Positions 35,031 through 49,332 of a stretch of DNA of 64,000 bases are shown here, in pieces. Position 1 is the stretch's first letter, and every line of letters begins with the position of its first letter. A program made the position numbers and the translations under genes. Location of the stretch: positions 152,888-216,887 of the forward strand of contig NW_022985571.1 of assembly GCF_010093815.1 (NCBI RefSeq). The letters run 5' to 3'. The stretch comes from Pseudovirgaria hyperparasitica (Eukaryota; Ascomycota; Dothideomycetes; Acrospermales; Acrospermaceae). The notes under the pieces were generated by a model that was not told the DNA's origin, ran no database searches, and worked only from the letters and a program-made list of their open reading frames with translations.

Positions 35031-36881
35031 TAGTCTTATATATAACTAGATCTATATATATCTTAGCTAACTTAGTTAGAAGATAGTATAATAAATAGTA
35101 AATAGTTATATACTAAATAGATTAGTATCTCTTTATATATATACTCTTAGATTTCTACTAAAAGAGTTTAGTAGTAATTTATTCTATAATAGAATATACT
35201 CTATTAATCTATCTAACTATACTACTATCTAATTACTCTATTCTTATATTTAAATTACTCTCTATATAGTACTATAGTTAAGATAGTTTAACTAGAATTA
35301 AGAAGATTAATATTATCTACTATAGAGATAAGTAATACTATATTAAATAATAGAAATTCTCTATAATTAGTATTAAATCTAGCTATTTCTAACTAAGAAG
35401 TAGAGATATTAGACTAAATTATAGAACTTTCTAATAAGTAAATAATAGATATACTAAGTAACTTCTAATAATATAAAGCTAGATAATAAGTTATAGTAGA
35501 GCTATATAAGATATTATAATAAACTATTACTAAACTATAGAAGTATATTACTAATTAAGTCTAAGAGATTTAGATTCTTAAAGAATAGACTAAATATATA
35601 AAACTTCTTATAAAAAGATAAGACCTTAAAGAGTCTCTTAAAGAACTATACTAAATAGTAGTAGCTAAATAACTTTCTATACTAATTTAGATAGAACTAG
35701 TTTATTCTCTACTAGAGTTATAATAATCTTCTATAATTCTAGCTACTTTATTACTAACTTACTCTATTCTATCTCTAGATATACTAAAATCTAAGAATCT
35801 AACTATATTTATAGAGAAGAACTAAAAGAAGTAGAAAGACTAGAAGAGAGACTATAAAAAGTACTTTCTTAATAACTCTCTACTCTTTTCTACTAAAGTA
35901 TATTATATTTTATTTAGAGAATAATAACTAGATTTATAATTCTATAATTAATAGAATAGATAGAAGAAAGTATAGCTACTATCTATAATAACCTAGAAAT
36001 ATTTAGCTATATTTATACTAAATACCCTTAGAATAAATAGAGAATATAAAAGAAAGATACTATCTAAGTTAAGAAGTATAGTATAATAACTAAACTAGAT
36101 ATCTACTTAACTACTATAATATCTATAAAACCTATAGAATAATATTTCTATACTATAGAAAAATATTTATATATTCTAGTTTTATAAAGTACTACTTCTA
36201 TTAATCTATAAAAGACTAGAAATAGTATTATTAAGTTTTAATTATCTATATAAATTAGAGAAGAAAGCTAATTAATACTACTATATTCTTAAGAAATATA
36301 GCTCTCTAAATAAAACTAATAAACTCTATATAGATTAGAAATAAGATTAATTAAATATATTTAATTAAGAGTAATCTTACTATAATTAATACTAGAAGAG
36401 TATAAATTAGAGAAGAAACGTATTAAGAGAATACTAAAATAATTAAAATAGTAGTTCTTAATATAGAAAAGAATAAGATATAGACTTAAATATAATATCT
36501 ATTATAAAATAGTAGAATTATAGTATACTTTATTACTATAAGTATAGAGAAATAGAATATATTTTATCTAACTATAAGAATCTAAAAAAAGAATAGACTA
36601 GTATATAAGATCTAACCACATTCTTAGCTAAATTATATATAATTAGAAGAAGCTATAGCACCTTCTAGCAAGTAAAGACCTAATATTACTAAAAATATTA
36701 TTATCTATAGTAAATAGTAATAAAACTATATAGACCCTTATAGATACTAGTATAGAAGATAACTATATCTTATTAATTCTTATAAAGAAGTATAGATTAT
36801 TATATAATCTTAGTAAAGTTAGCTAAACTATTATAGTTAATAGATATAAAGTTAGAACTTTAGATAAAGCTATAATAAATT
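35031..36881 (+). mobile_element. RIP-degraded Gypsy element D, LTR end, gag and protease
   Basis: 35060-35260 matches the complement of about 59450-59700 and looks like an LTR end. It is followed by a Lys/Glu-rich gag-like stretch and a Cys-to-Tyr-mutated knuckle region near 36480. A protease motif (T-L-I-D-T) lies at about 36740. The element is broken at 36882 by a minus-strand LINE and apparently resumes at 42065. Confidence 0.65.
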
Positions 36882-37116
36882 ATAATAATAATAATAATAA
36901 TATTATTATATAGCTAGGTATAGTAGTACTCTATAGATCTATACCTTCTCTAGTCTAAGCTACTATATAAGAAGAAACTCTATAGAGAAAAACTTCCTTA
37001 TATCTATAACTATATCTTATTAAACCTCTATTTTATCTTAAGTATATAGCTATAGAGTAGTCTATAGTCTATATTACTATTATTTTATCCTTAGATAGTA
37101 TATATAGGTATAGAGG

Positions 37117-37147
37117 TTATTAGTTAAGAGCTACCCTTAACTAATAA
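37117..37147. repeat. 31-bp palindrome variant (37117)
   Basis: TTATTAGTTAAGAG-CTA-CCCTTAACTAATAA: one mismatch between the arms. Confidence 0.9.
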
Positions 37148-40100
37148 TTAGGGTTCTTCTAGAGTTTTCTAGTATATATTAGGTTACTACTAGTATATAC
37201 TAGGTCTCTTATAGTATATATTTCTAGGTCTACTAGTACTAGAGAAGTAGTAGATATATAAGTATCTATTAGAAGATATCCTTAGGGTACTTATTAAGCT
37301 ATTATATAATATCTAAAGTCTTTATAATATAGATAAGCTATTACTATTATATATAGAGATTAGAGTATATAGCTAGATAGTAGTATATTATATCTCTCTA
37401 GCTATACGCCTTATACTATAGAGAGATATTAGAAACGTCTCTCTTATAGAGATAGTATAGAAGTTCTATAGCGCCTCTTTAGACTTAAATAAGTATAGAT
37501 ACTTAGACTTTTATTAGCCCTTTATATATCTATTTACTTAGTTCCTTCTATAGTCCTTAAATCTACTCTAAATATTAATTCTACTAGAAGATCTAGTAGA
37601 TATAGAGTATCTCTTTCTATTTATTTTAGGTCTATAACTATATATTTTTTATAAGTTCTTAAAGGCTCTACTAGTCTAGAAGAGTATCTAGATTATCTTA
37701 GACTTCTTATACTACTTAACTAGAGTCGGCTTCTATTAAGTATCTATACTATATTTAATTCTAGTCTATATATAGAAGTATATAGTAATATATACTAATT
37801 TATATATATAGTATAGCGAAAGTATATTCTATATTTTCTATATATTTCTATACTTATTATTTAGTAAAGTATACCACCCTCTATATCTAGTATAGGTTAT
37901 ATATACTTAAAATATCTATCTTATATTATAGTAGTACTATATAAGTAGCTTTATATATACCTAATATACGATAGAGTATATAGTTCTATATAGATTTAAG
38001 CTTTATCCGCCTAGTCTATATCAGAACTATATACTAGTACTTATATCTATATATAAAGGCGGGTTATACTATAGATATATATAGCTAGTATACCTTATTC
38101 TAGGCGGTTCCCTATATAGAGGCTATAATCTATTATATAGCGGCTTCTATCTAGACGGCCCTAGGGATAGTATATACTACTTATAGTTTCTATTTAAGCT
38201 TATTATCTAGTATAACCCTAAGTATATATATACTTTATACTAGCTATTTATTAAATTTATTAATCTAGGGGCGTTATTTACCTTCTCTAGTTATCTATTT
38301 CCCTTAATAGTTAATAAAGTATATAAGCTAGTATTTCTCTAGAGTAAACTTTACTCTATAGTATTTTATCTACTAGAGGTATCTCTTATAGTTCTATTCT
38401 AGTTATCTATACGTTTAGTTAGTATTATTATTAATAGCTAGAAGATATATATTATTAGTATATCTAACTATCTCTATATACTTTATTTCTTAAAGAAGAT
38501 CTATTATAAAGAAGAGGAATAGAATTAGAGAGATAGTACTCTCTTATAGAATACTATATACTATCTCTTTATATTTATTCTAGTATCTAGAAATATATAT
38601 CTAAGTTATTCTTTCTATAAGGAATAACTATATAAAGTATATAATCTATTCTAGTATTTATCTTATCTAGAGATTATAAATAAGTCTTATATAGTTTACC
38701 TTATTAAACGCTCTAGCTATATTAAGAGAGAGGAGTAATACTATCTATCTCTATTTCTATACGGCCTAGATAACTTTAATAATATATTAGATAGCTATTA
38801 TTAGAGAGCTATCTATCTTTATCTTCTAGTTTAGAGAGAGAAGATTATATTCCTATACTATAGTACTTATCTTCTTTACTATTATAGTCTCTAGTATCTT
38901 ATCTAGGTAGAAGAGAAGAGTGATTAGTCTCTATCCCTTTAGAGAGTTAAAGCTCTTTTCTAGTTTTAGAAGTATAATAGTATAGATAACTTAGAAGCTC
39001 TAGAGATAGTACTCCTATATAATGTTAGTATTAGATCTAGTAACTAATATACTCTATAGTAAAGGTAAGATTAAGTATAGATCTATCTTTATTCTATTTA
39101 TATTTTTTCTATATAACTTATTCTATAGATATAAGTAGATATAGAAAGTTATAGTAGCGGGTATATAGTTCCCTTACTCTAAGTTCTTCTCTAACTATAG
39201 CTAGGTCTCTCTACTATTACTAGTAGAGATTAAAGTCTTTTAAAAGAATATATTACTCTAGTTCTATAGTACCCTTAAGTATCTTATCTAGTATAAGTAT
39301 ATATTATTAGTTATATATATTATATATATATAGAGGGCCTATATCTATTTATAGGTATAGTATTATTCTAAGGTTATTATACTTAGTATATAACTATAAT
39401 AAGAGTAGTATTAACCTATAAATATAGAAGAGGACTTATATTTCTAGTTCTAGAGAGTATATAGTATAGTATCTAGGGTATATAGTTAGTTTACTTATCT
39501 AGTAGTATTTATAGAGTTTCTAGATAGTAAGTATTATAGCCCTAGTCTCTTTAAGAAGTATTATCTAGTTCTCTCTTTTATATTATATATTTATCTATAT
39601 AATTTAGAGTATATTCTAGTCTCTTATTAGATACTAGGGAGTATATATATCTATATACTTATTTCTTAGAGGCGTGACTATCCTTATATAGTAGCGGCTT
39701 TAACTATACCTTTTAGTTATTCTATTATCTTTAGAATAATCTACTATTCTATCTAACTATCTTCTAGAAGGAAGATTAGAGATATTATAAAGGAAGGGCC
39801 TATAGTAGATATTATATTCTATAACTATCTTATATCTCTTACTTTTATTATATAAATATATTCTATAATCTATTTATATTTTATATATATTAATAACTAT
39901 AATAGATATTTTCAATTATAGTTTAAATACTATACTATATCTCTATTTCTTAGTCCGTCTTCTTATAGTTTATAAGAGTACTTCTAGATAGTATAGTCTC
40001 TATAGTACTATCTATACTTAGTCTTCTATAAGTATCTTTATATAGTATATCTATATTCTTAATAGTTAAAGTACTATATTATTATCTATACTCTATTCTA

Positions 40101-41077
40101 TAGCTTAACTATAAGAAGCTCTTCTTCTACTAGAAATTCCTTCTATATAATATATTATATAAGAGTAGGGTCTTAGAGCTCTATAATTATAGTAGAGTGT
40201 TTTTTTACTATTATCTTAATTATCTATAGGTTCTTCTACCACGCTTTTATAATCTTAATTCCTAGGTACTTTTATATATTAGATTATTCTATATATATAA
40301 TATTCTTTACTCTAATAGTCTATCTCTATATAGATACTATATATACTATAATTAGATATATAGCTACTCTAATAAACACGCTAGAGAAGATACTATCTAT
40401 TATATTTAGATCTCACGAGATATTTTATTATATAGTATTTATTATAGTAGTAAGTACTACTCTATCTAGTATAACTTTAGTAGCTATAATACTTAACTAT
40501 ATTTCTTTCTATTTATTAATCTTATCTATAATTTCCTTTAGGGATATCTATTAGATCTACGCTAGCGTGTTCTTATTCTAGATTATAATATATATATTAT
40601 ATACTCTATCTATAGTTCTAATAGTTCTTAGTATAGTAGCTCTAGATATTACTATAATCTAAGTCTATATATTAGGGCGTTTACCTTAGAATAGCTCTTT
40701 CTAGATTCTCTATAGACTAGCTTCTTCTTAGTTAAGTCTACTACTAGATTTCTCTTATAATAACTTTCTTTCTTTCTCTATAATATCTCTTAGATTCTAG
40801 ATAAGATTCTAGAATATATAAAGAAGGGTCTTCTTTCTCTTCTTAGCGTCTCTCTCTATATATATTATCTAGTATTTAATTTTATCTAGAAGGGTCTCCT
40901 CTCTTAGGATTCTCTTAGTCTAGATTATCTATAATACTTTATACTCTTAGTTAGTTTCTATATTTTAGATAGATATCTAGCTATCTATATTAATATTACT
41001 ATATAGCCGTTTCTACTATACTAGTAGAGATATATCTAGTATATACTAGAGTATAGTAATACCTAAGACTACTATAG

Positions 41078-41108
41078 TTATTAGTTAAGAGCTACTCTTA
41101 ACTAATAA
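41078..41108. repeat. 31-bp palindrome variant (41078)
   Basis: TTATTAGTTAAGAG-CTA-CTCTTAACTAATAA. Both arms carry the same change, so pairing is perfect. Position corresponds to the LINE left end. Confidence 0.9.
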
Positions 41109-41199
41109 AAGAGAGTTAGTATATTAGTATTTATTAGATATAGTCTATACTTATATTATTAAAGAGTCTTTAAGCGTATATATATAGTATCTCTATATA

Positions 41200-42064
41200 N
41201 NNNNNNNNNNNNNNNNNNNNNNNNNNNNNNNNNNNNNNNNNNNNNNNNNNNNNNNNNNNNNNNNNNNNNNNNNNNNNNNNNNNNNNNNNNNNNNNNNNNN
41301 NNNNNNNNNNNNNNNNNNNNNNNNNNNNNNNNNNNNNNNNNNNNNNNNNNNNNNNNNNNNNNNNNNNNNNNNNNNNNNNNNNNNNNNNNNNNNNNNNNNN
41401 NNNNNNNNNNNNNNNNNNNNNNNNNNNNNNNNNNNNNNNNNNNNNNNNNNNNNNNNNNNNNNNNNNNNNNNNNNNNNNNNNNNNNNNNNNNNNNNNNNNN
41501 NNNNNNNNNNNNNNNNNNNNNNNNNNNNNNNNNNNNNNNNNNNNNNNNNNNNNNNNNNNNNNNNNNNNNNNNNNNNNNNNNNNNNNNNNNNNNNNNNNNN
41601 NNNNNNNNNNNNNNNNNNNNNNNNNNNNNNNNNNNNNNNNNNNNNNNNNNNNNNNNNNNNNNNNNNNNNNNNNNNNNNNNNNNNNNNNNNNNNNNNNNNN
41701 NNNNNNNNNNNNNNNNNNNNNNNNNNNNNNNNNNNNNNNNNNNNNNNNNNNNNNNNNNNNNNNNNNNNNNNNNNNNNNNNNNNNNNNNNNNNNNNNNNNN
41801 NNNNNNNNNNNNNNNNNNNNNNNNNNNNNNNNNNNNNNNNNNNNNNNNNNNNNNNNNNNNNNNNNNNNNNNNNNNNNNNNNNNNNNNNNNNNNNNNNNNN
41901 NNNNNNNNNNNNNNNNNNNNNNNNNNNNNNNNNNNNNNNNNNNNNNNNNNNNNNNNNNNNNNNNNNNNNNNNNNNNNNNNNNNNNNNNNNNNNNNNNNNN
42001 NNNNNNNNNNNNNNNNNNNNNNNNNNNNNNNNNNNNNNNNNNNNNNNNNNNNNNNNNNNNNNNN
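41200..42064. other. Assembly gap (865 N)
   Basis: Run of N between the 5' end of a minus-strand LINE and the RT end of Gypsy D. Confidence 1.
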
Positions 42065-44300
42065 TTTCTTAGCTTTATTATAATATATAGTAGTCTAAAA
42101 ATAGAGCTAGAGCGTATAAAGACTATTATAGAATAGCTAGAACCTACTACTATATATTAAATTAGAATATTTATAGGTTTTATAAACTATTATTATAAAT
42201 TTATTATAGGCTTCTTATAAATTATAGCGCCGCTTAATAAACTTACTAAGAATAGTAGTAAAATCTCTATAGATAGTTAAGTATAGTATAAAGCTAAGTT
42301 AGTTAAGATATAGTTAATACTAGAAGTATAAGATATATTCTAATTATTAAAGAATTACTTTATAACTATACTAATCCTTAGGTATTTTAACTCTAAGAAG
42401 TATATTTAGATTAAAACTAATATATTAGAATTTATAATTACTAGAATTATTAGTTAACTATATAAGGATATAAAAGATAAGATATAATAGTACCTAGTTA
42501 TCTTCTTTTTCTATAAAATAGTAGATATAGAGATATATTATAATACGTATAACTAGAAACTACTTATAATTAGTAAGAGTTTTAAGTAATAGTAATATTA
42601 TTTAGAAGGTTCTATATATTAGATTAAATTATTATTAGATTATATAAATCTATATTACTTTATATTAACTAAGGTTCTTAATTACTAATAAGTATATTAG
42701 ACTAAGTAGATATTAATATTTAACTTTAAAATCTTATATAAAACTAGAAGAGAGAATAAAGCTAATTCTCTATCACAGTATAAAGATTATAAGAAATTAT
42801 TATAGAATAACATAGATAGTTAGTATAATCTAGACTATACTATACTATAGATACTATAAGACTAGTTATCTAATAGAATACTAGAAGCTAGGATACTTTT
42901 AGTAATTCTCCATAGAAATTAAAGCAGGTATTAAGTAATCTAAATAAATATCTAAGAAACTAAGAAAACCCTTAAAGACTTAATTAAATCTATCTAGAAT
43001 TCTAATATATTAGTAAAGAAAGTTATAAGTATAAAAGAAAGTACTATAGATCCACTATAGTTATTAAGGTAGAAATAATAATTAAATATAATCTACTTCT
43101 AAGGCTAACTATATATACTAGAAGGCGGCTTATAAATTAATATTTTAAGGGAATAATATAATTATATATTAGTAGAATACTTTAGTATTATAAGAATAGT
43201 TATTTTAATCTAAAGAATATATAACTAGCTAGGTCTTTATGGATATATAAAGGACTATATAAAAATATATAACGTTTACTAGTATATAAAAGTATATAGA
43301 TACTTACTATATAGTAAATTAAGGCTATTATCTATACTAAAGAAGATATAGAAGAAATTATTAATAGATTTTATTATAGATCTACCCCTAAGTAAGTATC
43401 TTAGATATATTTATAATAGTTTACTTATAGTTCTAGATAGATTTATAAAGATATTATACTATATCTCTATAAGAAAGATAATCTAAGTACTAGATCTTAT
43501 AGATATACTACTCTATAATATAGTCCAGCTCTATAGTATACTAAATAGTATAGTTTTAGATAGAGATCCATAGATAATATCTAAATTTTAGAAGAATTTC
43601 TACTATATACTAGGAATTAAGTAGAAACTTAGTACTATATTCTATCTATAAATAGATAGATAGATAGAGTAGTAGAATTAGATAGTTAAGGTATATTTAT
43701 ATATATATTATAACTATAAGTAGAATAACTAGATAAGATTAGTCTATATTATAGAATTTATATATAATAATAGCTAATAAATATTAATCTACGAAAGTTT
43801 ATTTAAAGTAAACTTTAGTTAGAACTATAATATATAGTTCTTAGAAATATAGTTTAAAGTAGAATAATCTAATATTAAAGTAATAGAAATTACTATAGAA
43901 CTATTCTAAATATAAAGAAGTATTATAAAGTTACTATAAGATACTATAGATTATAGTAAATTATACTATAATAAGGGTAGAAAACCTATAATCTTTAATA
44001 TTAGAGATTAAGTTTTACTAAATAGTAAGAATATTTATAGTATTAGACTAAAGAAGAAGCTTAACTATATAATAAAAGATCTATATAAGATTATTTATAT
44101 AATTAATAACTAGACGTATAAGTTAATACTTCCTTCTATATTAAAGATATATAATATATTCTATATTATACTTCTTAAGCTATTTTATATCTTATTATTA
44201 ATAGATTATTCTAAATAGATATTATATAAAGTAGTTATATAAGAAGGTATAGATATCTATCAAAGTTAAATAGATACTTAGCTAATAATATACTAAAAAT
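42065..44300 (+). mobile_element. RIP-degraded Gypsy element D, RT end, RNase H and integrase
   Basis: Near 42145 the frame reads F-I-G-F-I-N-Y-Y-Y-K-F-I, the conserved end of Gypsy RT (FxGFxNFYRxFI). Integrase is seen at about 43365-43460 (I-D-F-I-I-D-L-P-L-S, then V-L-D-R-F-I-K). The usual C-terminal HxVFHxSLLK-like region is near 44150. No chromodomain was noticed. It is probably the other half of 35031-36881. Confidence 0.7.
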
Positions 44301-44451
44301 AGTAATGAAAAACTTCTTATACTCTAAGGGACTAAAACTAGTTAATTTAGCGTAATATAGTAATCTATAGACATTAATTAATAGAGTATACTAAGTATAA
44401 TAACTTCTAATATGTATATATATATATATAGTATATAATATATATATATAA
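44301..44451 (+). mobile_element. LINE 5'-end fragment
   Basis: gaaaaacttcttatac followed by ggactaaaactagtt and then agtataataacttc matches the first ~150 bp of the LINE at about 1525-1680. It is cut by the Gypsy A2 LTR at 44452. Confidence 0.6.
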
Positions 44452-46505
44452 TGAATTACTAGCTACAACTATAGAAGAATACATAGACTCTAGCACGAGT
44501 AGCGTAAGAGATAGTATAACACCTAGAAGGAGTACTTATAATACTATAGGTAGCCTTAGATAATAATCTAAGGCTAAGATAGGCATCTATAGGGAGAGCT
44601 AATTATAGGTACTTAGAATAGATATTCTAAGTAGCCTACTAAGTAATTAGAAATAGAATACTAGTATTCTAAGTAATATACTAGATACTTAGAATAAGTA
44701 TTCTAATTAAAGGACCTTAGTAGAACTATATAGACCCTTTAAACCTAACCTCTAGAGATAGTTCTATAGTAATTAATTTAAACTTATACTAATATAATTA
44801 CTACTTTACTCGTCTACTAGCTAGTTACTATTTATACTCTATTAATACTTACTATAAACCTACTTATACTCTTCTAAGTCTTCTAAGTATCTTTACCTTT
44901 AGAAAAGCTAGAATACTCTATATAATAGACTACTTTAGAAATAAGCTATATCCTTACTAGAGAAGGTTTATTATAGTTTAATTACTTATCTTAGACTCTA
45001 AAGTAAGTATTTATACTATCTATTTAAATATAAAAATAGTAAATAATAGATAGTTCTTATCTTTATAAACCACTCTATAAGCTCTAACTATAGAATAAGT
45101 TAGATATCTTATTATAGAATTAGAGAAGTAAGTTATAGAGCTCTAGAGAGAAAATATTAAACTTAGAAAAGCTAAAGAGAGCTTTAAAAGAAAAATCCTA
45201 GAATCTTTTCAAGGTAAGTAAAGCGAACTCTAAGGATTTCTAATATAGATTAGAATATATCTCTAGGCCTACTAAATCTAGAATCTAAAAGAATAAGTTA
45301 TATTTACTACTAGATTACTAAAGAAAGATATACTTATTTAGTTTAAACCCTACTTAAGAGACTTTATAGAAAATAATCTATAGAATTAATAGAATAATAC
45401 TATTAAGATCTTTAAATATTTTAAAGAATTTAAGAAATATATTAAGATAATCTTTAGAGATATAGATAAATAAAGAATAGCTAAGAGATAGATCTAGTAA
45501 ATAGTCTAAATAAAATCTATATCTAACTACGCCTCTAAATTCTAATAAATCTTAAGTTAGTTAGACTAGAATAATAAACCTCTAATTCTCTAGTTCTATA
45601 TAGAACTCTATAATAATATTAAGGATAAAATCTCTAGAGAGAGAGACTATTCTACTAACCTCTAAGAATATATTAAGCTTATAGTCTAGATTAATAACTA
45701 ACTATATAAGAGACGCTATAAGAAAAGAGAGAAAAAGATCTTTTAACCTATACTTAAATAAGATACTAGAAAGGGCTATATTAATAAGACTCTAAACTAT
45801 TTATATAAGAAATTCTATAATAGACCCATACTAATAGAACTTAGTATCTTATAGATAAAACACCTATCTAATAAAGAAAAGAAGTAACTAAAGAAGAAAG
45901 ATAAGTATCTCTACTATAAGGAAAAGAGATACTACACCTATAAATACCCGAAAAATAAAAATATAAAAAATTAGATTAAGAATCTAGTACTAAGATAAGA
46001 AAACTTTACTATAGAAAAAGAAGAAGTACCTTATATAGCTATATTATAGACTAGTTATACTAATAACCTCTACTTTATATATAAGTTAGAAAAGGATAGT
46101 ATAGATTAGTATCTAAAGAAAAGAAACGTTTTAATAGCTAGTAAATAACCTCTATTACTCTATAAAAAAATAGAACTATAGAAATACTTAGATATAATAA
46201 GAAGATCTAAACTAACTAAAGAAATAGTATCTAAAGAAGTAACTATAGAAGGAAGTACTATAGAGAAAGATAGTAAGGAAGAAACCCTTACTATAGAAGA
46301 ACTATATAATAAGTTAATAATAGACTAAGATTCTAGAACTTACTATACTATCTATTATTATAAAAAATATAGAGGTAAGAATAATAGAGATCTATCTTTA
46401 AAAGATATAGAGATTTAACTAGAAGATAACTAACTTATCTTACTCTACTACGAGGGACACGATAGAACCTTCTAGATTATCTATCTCTATAATAATTATC
46501 TTTAA
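44452..46505 (+). mobile_element. Gypsy A second copy (A2), 5' LTR and gag
   Basis: LTR 44452-44975 (524 bp, 5' TG intact) followed by sequence collinear with 21491-23025 of copy A1, including the Tyr-substituted nucleocapsid knuckle near 45905-45950. The match ends at about 46505, where a minus-strand Gypsy piece begins. The 3' part of A2 reappears at 51620. Confidence 0.85.
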
Positions 46506-48835
46506 TATTATAGAACTAGAGTCCTCCGCTAGACTTTCTTATAAATAATATAGAGGCCGTGACTTCTAATATAGTATACTAAATTAGCCCTTTTACTAGA
46601 AGGTCTCTTAGAAGTTTTACTAGTATAAGAAGCTTATCCTTTACTATACTAAATAGCCGCCCCTATAGTAAGTCTATTAGTATTCTATCTACTTTCTTAT
46701 ATGTCTTAATTTTATAATTAATATCTAGTTAGTACGGCGTAAGTTTATCTACTTCCCTTTTAGAAAATAGTAGAGCTATATTCTAGAGTTATAGAGGTAG
46801 TATCTTCCGTATCTATTCTAGTAATAGCTCTTTCTTCTTCTCTAGTACCTTATAGATATTCTCTATAGATACCGCGTTTACTATAAGGGCCCCTTTAGAG
46901 TTCTTATATTCTTTTATAGGGTCTATCTACTCTTTAGCGGTCCCTAGCTTATAGTAGTTAAGACCTTTATCTATCTATTACTTTACTTAGCCGTAGTAGT
47001 ACTATTACTTATTAGGCGCGGTCTATACCTTATTATATACTTTCTAAGGGTTTCTAAGAATAAGCGGGAAGGCTAAGTTAGATACTATATAAGCGTAGAT
47101 ATCTTATCTATAATTATCTATCTCTATATAAAACGCGATAACTCTACGAATTTTAGAGTTATTTATAGTATCTATTACTCCCTTAATTATATACTTTCTA
47201 TTAGTTATATAGGGGAGTTCTAGACCTTCTATTAGATCTTCTTAAATTATAGTATAGTACTAGTAGCCTTTATTAATAAGCGTAAAAGTTCTAATAGCTT
47301 TTTAGAGAACTATATCTATATATATAAGGTTTCTATCTATTATACTTCGGAACTCGGTCTATCTATCTACTAGTATATTCTCTACTCTCTACTCTTAACT
47401 TTAAGAGAGAGTTATATATTTTCTAAGTACTTATTACTAGAATCTATAAGATTATCTTTAATCTCTAATAGAGATATAATTTTAACTTAATTAATCTTTA
47501 TAATTCTTTTAGAGGTTAAGAAGGGATTAGTATATAGATAGTCTTTAATCTAGTATCCTAATACCCTATAACGGAAGTAGAGCCCTTCTTTCTAGTATCT
47601 ATCCCTTTCTACTTAGTTAATCTACTTTACCTTTAGTATCTCCTCCATCTTATAGTAGAATCTAGATTCTTTCTTCTAGTCTCTACTTATATATATAGGG
47701 TCTATAATAGTATCTCTATCCTTATCCTTTTTAGCTATAGTATAATACTTATATAATCTTATAGCTACTATGCTTTTTATTATAGTAACTATATTCTTTT
47801 TCTACTTCTTATTAGCTACCTTAAACTACTTAGTATCTTCTAAGTCTATTATAATTCTCTTAATCTCTTCCACGAAGCTTTAGTAGTTTATAATCCTTAG
47901 TATAGAGACTATATATATATAAGCGGGGTTTAAGAAGATATTTTAGAGATAGCTAATTTTTATACTATCTTTCTAGTTATCTCTACTAGCGTTTAGTAGA
48001 AGTCTATTAAATTTAAGTTAGTATTTATACTAAGGTTAGCTATTTATATATTTAAGTAATAAAAGCTTTTCTAAGGCCTTAGCCTTCTTATTACTATATA
48101 TAAATATATATTTAAGTTATATAAAGAAGGCTTTAGAATTCTTATCTTTTATAGAGTCTCTTCTTTTCTAGAAGTATTATATTTAGTTTCTCTTACGCGC
48201 TAGTAGAGTCTTATAGATAGTATTCTAGTAGTGTTCTAGAGATAGCTTTAGCTTAAGTATAGATTATATCTTATAGAAGCTATAAAACTATAATAAATAG
48301 TCTTAGAAGGTAGCTACTTTACTATTCTAGAAGGGTAGTTTCTAGTCCCTAGATTCTAATAGTTTCTAGTTAGTTTATAGAGTTAGAGTTATTTTTTTAA
48401 GTAGAGACTTTAGTAGTTTATTTATAGTAGAGTATAATTAATTCTAGAAGACTTAGTTTCGTATAGTAAGAATCTCTTATTTAAGAGCTTACTAGTATTA
48501 TAGTAGATTAAAGATAGTCTCTTTAGTACTTTATAACTCTATATTTAGATCTAGGTCTTAGTCTAGCTTACCTCTAGTATTACTCTATATATTATCTCTA
48601 AAGTCTATAGTAAAGTACTTAGAGAGTAAAATAGAATTAAACTTAATATTATAGAAATATAATATATATATATATAGATATAAGAGTATTTATAGAATAT
48701 AGTAAGTTTAATAAGAAAGAAAGTTAGAGTCTACTTAGCTTTCTTAAGATATAGAATAGAGTACGCTATTAAAAAGAACCTTACTTAGTCTTATTAAGTA
48801 AGAAGAGAGTAGTAGTATAGACGTAGTATACTAGC
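46506..48835 (-). mobile_element. RIP-degraded Gypsy element C, gag to start of RT (minus strand)
   Basis: Read on the minus strand, the left end translates as a Gypsy RT start (K-S-S-G-G-L, resembling the KPSGGLRFCVDYR motif), preceded by protease and gag-like sequence further right. It ends abruptly at the RT start. Less saturated than Gypsy A, with CpG still frequent. The right limit is uncertain. Confidence 0.65.
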
Positions 48836-49317
48836 GTTAACTATACTTAGAGTCTACCCTTAATAGTATTTTTTTTAATTTTACCTTAATTCTCTATATA
48901 TTTTTCTACTATACCTTTATAATCTTATTTCTAGGGTACTTCTAGTTATTAGATTACTCTATTTACTTAATATTATTATTTCTAATAATATAGCTCTAGA
49001 CGGGGATAGTATATATCTATATTAGATATATATTTATATAGATAAATATACTAGAGAAGATATTATTTATTATATTTAGATTATTAGAGATAGTCTACTA
49101 GACTATATTAGTAGTAGTAGTTAGTACTATACCTTCTAGAGTAAGTTTAGCTATAACTATATTTAACTATATTTCTCTCTAGTTATTAATTTTATTAACA
49201 ATATTCTTTAGAGATACTTACTAGACCTATATAAGTATTATCTTATTCTAGATAGTAACTTATACGCTATACGCTTCCCCCTTAGATATTCTTAGTATTT
49301 AAGTTATTCTAGTTATA

Positions 49318-49332
49318 CTATCTATTAGTATA
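49318..49332. repeat. Target-site duplication, left (ctatctattagtata)
   Basis: Repeated exactly at 50906-50920. It bounds the 1.57-kb element. Confidence 0.88.

Larger units (their letters stand above)
36882..41199 (-). mobile_element. Near-complete LINE (minus strand) inserted in Gypsy D
   Basis: From the (TAA)n tail at 36882, through the 3' palindrome at 37117, ORF2 and ORF1, to the left palindrome at 41078, this is collinear with the complement of the LINE at 12996-19466. The 5' end falls in the gap that starts at 41200. CpG is partly retained, so RIP saturation is intermediate. Confidence 0.85.
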
